Shown in pieces: positions 52,412 to 60,454 of a DNA stretch of 64,000 nt. The notes under the pieces are model-generated. The model was given only the letters and a program-made list of their open reading frames with translations, ran no database searches and was not told the origin of the DNA. Made by a program: the position numbers and the translations under genes. The stretch is from Sediminicoccus sp. KRV36. Its GTDB lineage: Bacteria > Pseudomonadota > Alphaproteobacteria > Acetobacterales > Acetobacteraceae. Each line of letters begins with the position of its first letter. Position 1 is the stretch's first letter. The stretch covers positions 4,738,001 to 4,802,000 of the forward strand of contig NZ_CP085081.1 of NCBI RefSeq assembly GCF_023243115.1, written 5' to 3'.

Positions 52412-55400
52412 TCACCGGTCATGAATGTCGTGCGGCAGGTGGCCCGACAAGGTGGGATCTTCCGGCAGCGGCTCCGGTGATCCAAGGGCTGCGGCAGCCT
52501 CATGGCCCGGGTTCGCCGGATCATTCGCATCTTCGGCCGCGTTCGGTCCGTGCGGAATCTCCGAGAGCGGGTCCACCGCGGGGGTGAGTGGGACGATGGA
52601 CACGTCGCCGGCATCAGCGTCGGGCGGTGCCGAAGCTGCGGCCTCCGCCCCCAGAGCTGTCAGATAGGGGTTGCCCACCGGGTCCGGCGCATCAGCAGGC
52701 TCGGCGGTTGCGGGGATCAGGCTTTCATAGCCGGCCGGGGCATGGCCAGGCTCATCCTGTGGGGCTGGCCCCTCGGGTGGCGGGGCGCCCCGGCCATGTT
52801 CCCCGTGGTCGTAGCCGCCCATGCCCGAGGCTTGCCAGCCGCTCAACCATCCCGCGTGGCTGCTGGTGACGGAACCGCTGATGGCACCACCGCCCTCCCA
52901 GGCTTCATTCCGGCCATGGATCAGCACCTGGATCTCGTGTGTGCTCCCATCCATGGCATGGACGCGGACCGTCTCGGTGAGTGTCTCACCCTGGCGCAGG
53001 TCCTGGATTTCGGGCTGGGCGTTCTCCGCGCTGTAGCGCCAACTGCCATCGGCATTGACGACAAAACTGCCGTAGCGCCCGTCCAGGGTCTGCGGCACCA
53101 AGTGGTTCTGGTCGTGGTCGGTGTCCGTCACCACGACCACGCCTGCCGTGGTCAGCAGCCCCGATGGGCTGACCTGGCGGTCCTCCGTCACCTCTCCCGG
53201 GGTCGAGCGGAAGCTGGCGGCATCATTCGTGCCGTGAATGGTGACCTGCAGCTGATGCATCGTGCCGTCGGCGCTGTGAAGCTGAACGCGCTCGGTCAGC
53301 GTATCCCCCGCGCCGAGGGCCTGGATCGCGGCCTGGCTGTTGGGCGCCGCGTAGCGCCAGGTGCCGTCCGCATGGATGACGAAGGTGCCGTACTGCCCTG
53401 CGAGGGTCTGCGGCACCATGTGATCCTGGCCGTCGTCGCGATCCGCCACGCTCAGGCTGCCCGTCGCGAGGAGCAGGCCGGCAGACGAGACGTTGCGATC
53501 CTCGGTCACATCCTCGCGCGTGGAGGTGATCTGCGCGGCATCGTTCGTTCCCTGGATGGTCACGTGCAACTCATGCATCGTGCCGTCCAGGCTATGGATG
53601 CGCACGGTGTCGGTCAGGTGATCGCCGGCGCCGAGCGACTGGATGGCCGGCTGGCTGTTCTGCGCGGCGTAGCGCCAGGAGCCATCGGCATCCACGACGA
53701 AGGTGCCGTAGCTGCCGGCGATGGTGCCCGGCACCACATGCGCCTGGCCTGGATCGGGGTCCTCCACCGCCACGAAGCCGCTGGCGATGAGCAGGCCACC
53801 GCCGGTGACGTTCACATCCTCCTGCACCACGAGGGGCGTGGACTCGATGATCGCGTGATCATCGGTGCCGTGGATGTTGATGAGGATCTTCTGTGGGGTG
53901 CCGTCCTCGCTGTGGATGGTGAAGATCTCTTGCAGCGCCTCGCCCTGGTTGAGCTGCTGGACGGCCGGCTGGTCGTTCCTGGCCGAATAGGTCCAGGCGC
54001 CATCGGGCTGCAGGATCAGGGTGCCGTAATGGCCGTGCAGTTCCGCTGGCTGGACGCGGCTTTGGCCGGGATCGGGATCGAAGACGATGACCTTGCCGGT
54101 TGTGACGAGGAAGCCCGGGGGCGTGACGTTCCGATCCTCGGTCACGTCGCCTCGTGGGGCGACGAAATCGGGCTCCTGGTTGATCGGTGGCGGCAGTTGC
54201 GGTTGCGGCAGCGGCGGCTGATCGAGCGGTGGCTGCTGGCCCGTCGGTATCTGACCCGGCGGCGTTTGGACCACCGGCGGCAGGTCCGGCTGTGGCAGCG
54301 GCGGTTGATCGAGCGGCGGTTGCTGGCCCGTCGGCGTCTGGCCGGATGGCGTTTGGACCACTGGCAGCAGTTGTGGCTGCGGCAGCGGCGGCTGGTCGAG
54401 CGGCGGTTGCTGGCCCGTCGGCGTCTGGCCGGGCGGCGTTTGGACCGCCGGCGGCAGTTGTAGCGGCGGCAGCGGTGGTTGAGCGAGCGGCGGTTGCTGG
54501 CCCGTCGGCGTCTGGCCGGGCGGCGTTTGGACCGCCGGCGGCAGTTGCGGCTGTGGCAGCGGCGGTTGATCGAGCGGCGGTTGCTGGCCCGTCGGCGTCT
54601 GGCCGGGTGGCGTTTGGAGCACCGGCGGCAGTTGTGGCTGCGGCAGCGGTGGTTGAGCGAGCGGCGGTTGCTGGCCCGTCGGCGTCTGGCCGGGCGGCGT
54701 TTGGACCGCCGGCGGCAGTTGTGGCGGCGGCAGCGGCGGTTGATCGAGCGGAGGCTGCTGGCCCGTCGGCGTCTGGCCGGGCGGCGTTTGGACCGCCGGC
54801 GGCAGTTGCGGCTGTGGCAGCGGCGGCTGATCGAGCGGAGGCTGCTGGCCCGTCGGTATCTGGCCCGGCGGCACCTGCACCACCGGCGGCAGTTGCGGCT
54901 GTGGCAGCGGCGGCTGGTCGAGCGGAGGCTGCTGTCCGGTGGGTGTCTGGCCCGGCGGCGTTTGGACCGCCGGCGGCAGTTGTGGCTGCGTTAGTGGTGG
55001 CTGATCGAGCGGAGGCTGCTGGCCCGTCGGTATCTGGCCCGGCGGCACCGGCACCACCGGCGGCAGCGGCGGCTGGTCGAGCGGAGGCTGCTGTCCGGTG
55101 GGTGTCTGGCCGGGTGGTGTTTGGACCACCGGCGGCAGTTGCGGCTGTGGCAGCGGCGGTCGATCGAGCGGCGGTTGCTGGTCCGTCGGCGTCTGGCCGG
55201 GTGGTGTTTGGAGCACCGGCGGCAGTTGCGGCTGTGGCAGCGGCGGCTGGTCGAGCGGAGGCTGCTGTCCGGTGGGTGTCTGGCCGGGTGGCGTTTGGAC
55301 CACTGGCGGCAGTTGTGGCTGCGGCAGCGGCGGCTGGTCGAGCGGCGGTTGCTGGCCGGTGGGTGTCTGGCCCGGCGGCGTTTGGACCGCCGGCGGCAGA

Positions 55401-57097
55401 TGCGGCTGCGGCAATGGCGGCTGGTCGAGCGGCGGATCCTGTGGGCCCGGCCCTTGCAGCGGCGGCTCCTTCATCTGCGGCGGCAGATGCGGCTGCGGCA
55501 GGGGCGGCTGGACGAGCGGCGGGTCCTGCGGGCCAGGACCCTGCGGCGGCGGCTCCTTCATCTGCGGCGGCAGATGCGGCTGCGGCAGGGGCGGCTGGAC
55601 GAGCGGCGGGTCCTGCGGGCCAGGACCTTGCAGCGGCGGCTCCTTCATCTGCGGCGGCAGATGCGGCTGCGGCAGCGGCGGCTGGACGAGCGGCGGGTCC
55701 TGCGGGCCCGGCCCTTGCAGCGGCGGCTCCTTCATCTGCGGCGGCAGATGCGGCTGCGGCAGGGGCGGCTGGACGAGCGGCGGGTCCTGCGGGCCAGGAC
55801 CCTGCGGTGGCGGCTCCTTCGCCACGGGCGGGAGGTTGGGCTGCGGCAGCGGTGGCTGGACGAGCGGCGGGTCCTGCGGGCCAGGACCCTGCGGCGGCGG
55901 TTCCTTCGCCACCGGCGGCAGATGCGGCTGCGGCAATGGCGGCTGGACCAGCAGCGGATCCTGTGGGCCAGGACCCTGCGGCGGCGGCTCCTTCATCTGC
56001 GGAGGCAGATGCGGATGCGGCAATGACGGCTGGACCAGTGGCGGGTCCTGCGGACCGGGACCTTGCGGCGGCGGTTCCTTCGCCACCGGCGGGAGATGCG
56101 GCTGCGGCAATGGCGGCTGAACCAGCGGCGGGTCCTGCGGGCCAGGACCCTGCGGCGGCGGTTCCTTCAAGACGGGCGGCAGATGCGGATGCGGCAACGG
56201 TGGCTGGACCAGCGGCGGGTCCTGTGGGCCAGGACCCTGCGGCGGCGGCTCCTTCATCTGCGGAGGCAGATGCGGATGCGGCAATGGCGGCTGGACCAGC
56301 GGCGGATCCTGTGGGCCAGGACCCTGCGGCGGCGGCTCCTTCATCTGCGGAGGCAGATGCGGATGCGGCAATGGCGGCTGGACCAGTGGCGGGTCCTGCG
56401 GGCCAGGTCCCTGCGGCGGCGGTTCCTTCGCCACCGGCGGCAGATGCGGATGCGGCAATGGCGGCTGGACCAGTGGCGGGTCCTGCGGGCCAGGTCCCTG
56501 CGGCGGCGGTTCCTTCGCCACCGGCGGCAGATGCGGATGCGGCAATGGCGGCTGGACCAGCGGCGGATCCTGTGGGCCCGGCCCCTGCGGTGGCGGTTCC
56601 TTCGCCACGGGCGGGAGGTTGGGCTGCGGCAATGGCGGCTGAACCAGCGGCGGGTCCTGCGGGCCAGGTCCCTGCGGCGGCAGCTCCTTCATCTGCGGCG
56701 ACTGGTTGGGCGGCATCACATCCGGCGAGCCAACGGCCGGCTGCGGCAAAGCTACCCCATTCGTGGCCCGGGAGGTCACGTCGGGATCCGGCGTGACAGG
56801 CGCCGCTTTCAGGGCTCCATGATCCGCAGCTTTGCCCGGCTCGATCTCTGGCGGCGACGCGGGTTGAGCTTCCGGCATCCAGCCACTGCTGCCATGCGGC
56901 GGCGCCACCCTGACGCCAGCCACCGGCGGCGGCGGCTCGGCCGCGGAGGGTATGGGGCGTCCGCCGCGCCAGACCCAGGCGAAAATCTCCTCCCAGATGC
57001 GCGGTCGCGCCGGCGCCCGCGCTGGGCTCGGGGCGTTCACAGCCTCCTCGGCGCCTGGCCGGGGCTTGGGATCTTCCGTGCTCATGCCTGCCGCCAT
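52412..57097 (-). CDS. giant VCBS-repeat protein with proline-rich stalk, probable type I secretion substrate
   Basis: Protein of 1561 residues without a signal peptide, next to an HlyD/ABC type I secretion set. N-terminal 136 residues unrecognised (with AFxWVWRGGRPIP-like motif), then 29 tandem proline-rich units of 29 residues (137-972), then four VCBS/cadherin-like beta-domains of about 105 residues (984-1400; each has TEDRNV, YGTF, DADGSWRY and VTIHGTNDA), then about 160 acidic, low-complexity residues ending LSGHLPHDIHDR. Classic RTX nonapeptides are absent, so the secretion signal must be of another kind. ATG 57097 (or 57085) starts 11 bases after the HlyD stop. Expected to be a cell-surface or matrix protein; ligand unknown. 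Repeat number probably varies between strains. Confidence 0.82.
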   Translation of the reverse strand: MAAGMSTEDPKPRPGAEEAVNAPSPARAPARPRIWEEIFAWVWRGGRPIPSAAEPPPPVAGVRVAPPHGSSGWMPEAQPASPPEIEPGKAADHGALKAAPVTPDPDVTSRATNGVALPQPAVGSPDVMPPNQSPQMKELPPQGPGPQDPPLVQPPLPQPNLPPVAKEPPPQGPGPQDPPLVQPPLPHPHLPPVAKEPPPQGPGPQDPPLVQPPLPHPHLPPVAKEPPPQGPGPQDPPLVQPPLPHPHLPPQMKEPPPQGPGPQDPPLVQPPLPHPHLPPQMKEPPPQGPGPQDPPLVQPPLPHPHLPPVLKEPPPQGPGPQDPPLVQPPLPQPHLPPVAKEPPPQGPGPQDPPLVQPSLPHPHLPPQMKEPPPQGPGPQDPLLVQPPLPQPHLPPVAKEPPPQGPGPQDPPLVQPPLPQPNLPPVAKEPPPQGPGPQDPPLVQPPLPQPHLPPQMKEPPLQGPGPQDPPLVQPPLPQPHLPPQMKEPPLQGPGPQDPPLVQPPLPQPHLPPQMKEPPPQGPGPQDPPLVQPPLPQPHLPPQMKEPPLQGPGPQDPPLDQPPLPQPHLPPAVQTPPGQTPTGQQPPLDQPPLPQPQLPPVVQTPPGQTPTGQQPPLDQPPLPQPQLPPVLQTPPGQTPTDQQPPLDRPPLPQPQLPPVVQTPPGQTPTGQQPPLDQPPLPPVVPVPPGQIPTGQQPPLDQPPLTQPQLPPAVQTPPGQTPTGQQPPLDQPPLPQPQLPPVVQVPPGQIPTGQQPPLDQPPLPQPQLPPAVQTPPGQTPTGQQPPLDQPPLPPPQLPPAVQTPPGQTPTGQQPPLAQPPLPQPQLPPVLQTPPGQTPTGQQPPLDQPPLPQPQLPPAVQTPPGQTPTGQQPPLAQPPLPPLQLPPAVQTPPGQTPTGQQPPLDQPPLPQPQLLPVVQTPSGQTPTGQQPPLDQPPLPQPDLPPVVQTPPGQIPTGQQPPLDQPPLPQPQLPPPINQEPDFVAPRGDVTEDRNVTPPGFLVTTGKVIVFDPDPGQSRVQPAELHGHYGTLILQPDGAWTYSARNDQPAVQQLNQGEALQEIFTIHSEDGTPQKILINIHGTDDHAIIESTPLVVQEDVNVTGGGLLIASGFVAVEDPDPGQAHVVPGTIAGSYGTFVVDADGSWRYAAQNSQPAIQSLGAGDHLTDTVRIHSLDGTMHELHVTIQGTNDAAQITSTREDVTEDRNVSSAGLLLATGSLSVADRDDGQDHMVPQTLAGQYGTFVIHADGTWRYAAPNSQAAIQALGAGDTLTERVQLHSADGTMHQLQVTIHGTNDAASFRSTPGEVTEDRQVSPSGLLTTAGVVVVTDTDHDQNHLVPQTLDGRYGSFVVNADGSWRYSAENAQPEIQDLRQGETLTETVRVHAMDGSTHEIQVLIHGRNEAWEGGGAISGSVTSSHAGWLSGWQASGMGGYDHGEHGRGAPPPEGPAPQDEPGHAPAGYESLIPATAEPADAPDPVGNPYLTALGAEAAASAPPDADAGDVSIVPLTPAVDPLSEIPHGPNAAEDANDPANPGHEAAAALGSPEPLPEDPTLSGHLPHDIHDR
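54182..56689 (-). repeat. 29-copy tandem 87-base repeat (proline-rich stalk of the VCBS protein)
   Basis: Two adjoining families of the same period: 15 units of type A (KEPPPQGPGPQDPPLVQPPL plus PQPHLPPVA) and 14 of type B (QTPPGQTPTGQQPPLDQPPL plus PQPQLPPVV), one of the type B units shortened to 24 residues. Each full unit is 29 residues, 87 bases. The opposite strand is open as well and gives long false alanine/glycine-rich frames. Confidence 0.93.
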
Positions 57098-57107
57098 CCG
57101 GGCATGT

Positions 57108-58406
57108 TCAGCGCTCCGTGAAGGCCAGGTCGAGCACGGTGTAGATCGGCTTCCAGAGGTAGCGGAACACCGTCTTCGCGCCGGTCGTCACATCGGCCTC
57201 GCCCGTCATCCCGGCCTGGAGCTGCAAGCCCGGGTCATCGCGGAAACCGGTCTGGTCCAGGCGAATACGCAGCCGGTAATAGGGTGGCGTGCGCGGGTCG
57301 CTCACGGTGGTGGCGGAGACCGATACCACCTCACCCGTCAGTGCCCCGAACCGGCTGAAATCATAGGCATCCACCTTCACCCGCGCACGCTGGCCCGGGG
57401 TGACGAAACCCACATCGCGCGGTGACAGGCGGGCCTCGAACTGCAGCCCTTCGGCGCTGGGCACGATCTCGGCCACCGTGCCGCCCGGGTTCACCACCAT
57501 CCCTGCCCGCGGTGCCGGCAGGGATTGCACCAGGCCGGAGACGGGCGCCGTCACCACCGCATTCTCCACCCGGTCGCGGAGGGTGGCCACCTGCTCGGTC
57601 AGGCTGCGGAAGCGCACGCCAGCCTCGACGCGGTGCTCAGCCGCTTCGGCCTGGGCGCGTTGGCGCCTGCCCTGCATGGCGACGTCAAGCTCAGCCAACT
57701 GGCCCATGGTCACCAGGCGCTGGCCGCGCGCCTCGGCGAAGGCGCGGTTCGCGCGGGCCTGCTGCTCGATCAGATCCGCCACGCGCAGCTGCGAGGCCAG
57801 GCCGCGCGTTGCCAGCCCCTCGATCATCTCGCGTGAGGCGGTCAGCGCCCTGATCTCATCCTCGAAGGCGGGCAATTGCTCGCCGATCGCGGCCAACTGC
57901 GCCCGACGCGCGACGATCTGCTGCTCCACCGTGCTCATTTCGGCGCCCAGCAGCCGCCGCTGCGCGTCCAGCGCCGCTTGCTCACGCGCCACGAGGTTCG
58001 GGTATTGCGCGGCGAAGGCGCTGAAATCCGGGGCACGGTCGTCAATGAAGGCGCTGAGGCGCTCGATCGCGATCTCGGCCGCGGCGCGGTTGGCGAGTGC
58101 GGTGGCCAGCTCCGCTGCCTCGCGCACGCGGTTGAAACGCAGGATGGGCGCGCCCTGGCGGACCTCCGCGCCCTCCCGGGTGAAGACCTCCTGGACCAGG
58201 CCGCCATCGCGGGCGTCCACCACCTGCACATTGCCGGTGGGCACCACCGCGCCCTGCGCCCGCGCGATCTCATCCACCGGGGTGACCACCGCCCAGGCGA
58301 TCGCCGCGGCGACAACCATGATGATGACCAGGGCCGCCAGATTCAGCGTGTGACGGATCACGCCGTCATCGAGATAGGGATCGTCCGGGGAAGCGTTCTC
58401 GGTCAT
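57108..58406 (-). CDS. HlyD-type membrane fusion protein of type I secretion
   Basis: Periplasmic adaptor of 432 residues with one N-terminal helix (NLAALVIIMVVAAAIAWAVV). HlyD features: TPVDEIARAQGAVVPTG, a barrel-hairpin border KxV-type GGLVQEVFTREGAEVRQGAPILRF, two long coiled-coil helices, VTAPVSGLVQSL, and the end ...VFRYLWKPIYTVLDLAFTER, which resembles HlyD C-termini. It overlaps the upstream ABC gene (ATGA) and precedes the VCBS gene. No TolC-like outer-membrane partner is in the window. Confidence 0.92.
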   Translation of the reverse strand: MTENASPDDPYLDDGVIRHTLNLAALVIIMVVAAAIAWAVVTPVDEIARAQGAVVPTGNVQVVDARDGGLVQEVFTREGAEVRQGAPILRFNRVREAAELATALANRAAAEIAIERLSAFIDDRAPDFSAFAAQYPNLVAREQAALDAQRRLLGAEMSTVEQQIVARRAQLAAIGEQLPAFEDEIRALTASREMIEGLATRGLASQLRVADLIEQQARANRAFAEARGQRLVTMGQLAELDVAMQGRRQRAQAEAAEHRVEAGVRFRSLTEQVATLRDRVENAVVTAPVSGLVQSLPAPRAGMVVNPGGTVAEIVPSAEGLQFEARLSPRDVGFVTPGQRARVKVDAYDFSRFGALTGEVVSVSATTVSDPRTPPYYRLRIRLDQTGFRDDPGLQLQAGMTGEADVTTGAKTVFRYLWKPIYTVLDLAFTER

Positions 58407-60454
58407 GCGGTCTCCACAGATGGCGCTGGTTCTGCCGGCACCGGCATGCGCGGCGGGCCGAAATACACGACCTGGCCGCGGTTCAGCACGATCACCTTGT
58501 CCGCCAGCGCCGCGACCGCGGGATCATCGGCGGCGAAGATCACGCTAGCCTGGCCGCGCCGCTCACTCAGGAAAGCCTCGAAGTCCGGTCGAGCCGGGTC
58601 CGCGGCACCGCGCAGTGGCGTATCCATGATGACCACGGGTGGCGCCTTGGCCTGGAGGCGCGCCGCGCCCAACCGTGCTGCCTGAGCCAGCGAAGGCCCG
58701 GCCTTCCCTTCGGCCCATCCCTCCGGGAGCACCGCGCGCAGCGCCGGCCCCGAGAGCCAGGGTGCCGCCAGCGCCACATTCTCCTCCAGCGGGACACGAA
58801 AGACATGCGGCTTGCGCGGCACGAAGCCCATGGTGATCAGGCGATACTCATCGGGATCCATCTGGGCCAGGTTCCGCCCATCCACCAGCACGGCGCCGAG
58901 CTGAGGTTGCAGCAGCCCGGCCAGAAGCTGCAGCAGGGTGGATTTGCCGCAGCCCGTGGGCCCGACCACGGCCACCACCTCGCCCGGGGCGATGCGCAGC
59001 GAGATCCCGGTCAAGGCCTGTTCGGCGGCACCGGCGTGGCGGTAGCTCACGCGGTCCAGCTGAATCTCCGGCACGGTCCGGCTCGCGGGATGCAGGCGGT
59101 TCGGCGGGTCGGCCTCGATGGGGGTCTTCAGCACCGCCTCCAGCCGCGCCCGTTGTTGGCCGGCCTGTCGCAGCCGGCCAAGCGAGAAGAACAGCGCCTG
59201 GGAGGGCCCATTGATGCGCCAGACCAGCAGCATGGTCGCGATCAGCCCGCCCGCCGTCATGGCGCCTTCCAGCACCAGGCCGACGCCCGCCGCCAGCGTT
59301 GCCAGCGCCATGCCGGTCCCCAGCACGTAGCCCAGGGACTGGCCGAAGGCGGCGCGCGTGGCGGCGTGCATCGCGGTGCCGGCGGCATGACGCTGCTGCT
59401 CCGCGAAGCGACCGAGCCAGGCCGCCTCCAGCCCGGCATAACGCAGCGCCTCCGCCTTGCCGGCGAGTTCGGCCAGCATCGCCTCGCGCTGCGCCGCCGC
59501 AGCACCCGCCAGTTGCAGCTGCAGCCGCGAACGCCGTTCGAGCAGCAGCGCGACGCCCAGGAACATGACGAGGTAGAGCAGAGGTACCAGAACGATCCAG
59601 CCACCAATGGCCGCGACCGCCGCGAGGCTCAGCAGGATGAAGGGCGCATCAAACACACTGGTGCTGAGTGCATGCGAAAGCGGGTCCACGGGGCGCCAGG
59701 CCTCGGTCAGGCGCGCGATGGCGGCATGGCCCTGGAAGCGCCCGGCGATGGCGACCGGCGCGCGCAACAGGCGCTGCGCCACGCGCTTCTGCACCGCATA
59801 GCCGAAGCGGGCATGGGCGGCGGCGAGCAGCCGGCCACGCGCGAGACGCAAGGCCAGCAGCGCCAGCAGCACCAGCGCGCCACCGATGGCGAGCCCGGGC
59901 ACGATCTCGGGCGAGGCGCCGCCGATCACCCGGTCATAGACCGCCATGACCAGGAAAGGGATGGCAAGCGCGAAGAGGTTGGCCACCAGGCTGACTACGA
60001 AGCCCGCCGTCAGCACATGGCGCAAATCCTCGTCGAACTCCGTCAGCGGCAGGTCGAACATGGCCCGCGCATGGAGCACGGCCTGGGCGCCGCCGACGCG
60101 TTGGTCCGCCTCGCTTCCCGTGATGGGGGCCGGCGGCCCCTCCGCGCCAACCGAGAAGATCTGCCCGGCCCGCTTGAGCAGCACCGCCACCTCGCCGCCG
60201 GGCTGCTGCGCCACCAGCGCTCCGTCGACGGCCTGGCGCCAGCGCCCCCGCGCACGGGCACCCTGGCTGACATCATAGCCGAGCCGCTCCAGCGTGCTGG
60301 CGAAGGGGCCGAACGCCAGCGGCTGGTCCGGGTCGCCGAGTGCGGAGATCACCACCGCCTCGCCCCGCTGATTGCCCAGCGCCCGCAGCAGCGGCAGCAA
60401 CACACCACCGAGAGGGCCGGACAAGGCGGCAAGCGAAGGGGACACGCCGCTCAT
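58403..60454 (-). CDS. type I secretion ABC half-transporter with degenerate signature motif
   Basis: Protein of 683 residues: an N-terminal region of about 130 residues resembling a degenerate C39-like domain, six membrane helices (about 145-420), then a nucleotide-binding domain. Walker A GPTGCGKST (498-506) is intact and Walker B VVIMD has Asp611, but the catalytic Glu is Thr612; the Q-loop position reads FVPRKP (Arg for Gln), and instead of LSGGQ the segment is PSLAQAARLG; the H-loop His is missing (AADD). Overlaps both the HlyD gene and the upstream ABC gene by four bases. The intact Walker A suggests nucleotide binding; hydrolysis would depend on a partner. Confidence 0.9.
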   Translation of the reverse strand: MSGVSPSLAALSGPLGGVLLPLLRALGNQRGEAVVISALGDPDQPLAFGPFASTLERLGYDVSQGARARGRWRQAVDGALVAQQPGGEVAVLLKRAGQIFSVGAEGPPAPITGSEADQRVGGAQAVLHARAMFDLPLTEFDEDLRHVLTAGFVVSLVANLFALAIPFLVMAVYDRVIGGASPEIVPGLAIGGALVLLALLALRLARGRLLAAAHARFGYAVQKRVAQRLLRAPVAIAGRFQGHAAIARLTEAWRPVDPLSHALSTSVFDAPFILLSLAAVAAIGGWIVLVPLLYLVMFLGVALLLERRSRLQLQLAGAAAAQREAMLAELAGKAEALRYAGLEAAWLGRFAEQQRHAAGTAMHAATRAAFGQSLGYVLGTGMALATLAAGVGLVLEGAMTAGGLIATMLLVWRINGPSQALFFSLGRLRQAGQQRARLEAVLKTPIEADPPNRLHPASRTVPEIQLDRVSYRHAGAAEQALTGISLRIAPGEVVAVVGPTGCGKSTLLQLLAGLLQPQLGAVLVDGRNLAQMDPDEYRLITMGFVPRKPHVFRVPLEENVALAAPWLSGPALRAVLPEGWAEGKAGPSLAQAARLGAARLQAKAPPVVIMDTPLRGAADPARPDFEAFLSERRGQASVIFAADDPAVAALADKVIVLNRGQVVYFGPPRMPVPAEPAPSVETA

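Noticed and set aside
54182..56689. Possible CRISPR array because of many regularly spaced repeats
   Set aside because: Units are directly adjacent without unique spacers, stay in one reading frame and code for proline-rich peptides; no cas genes.
54187..56796. 869-residue alanine-rich open frame on the plus strand, and glycine/cysteine or arginine-rich frames in the same place
   Set aside because: They are created by reading the 87-base repeats of the VCBS gene on the other strand; no start context, no family and composition is absurd.
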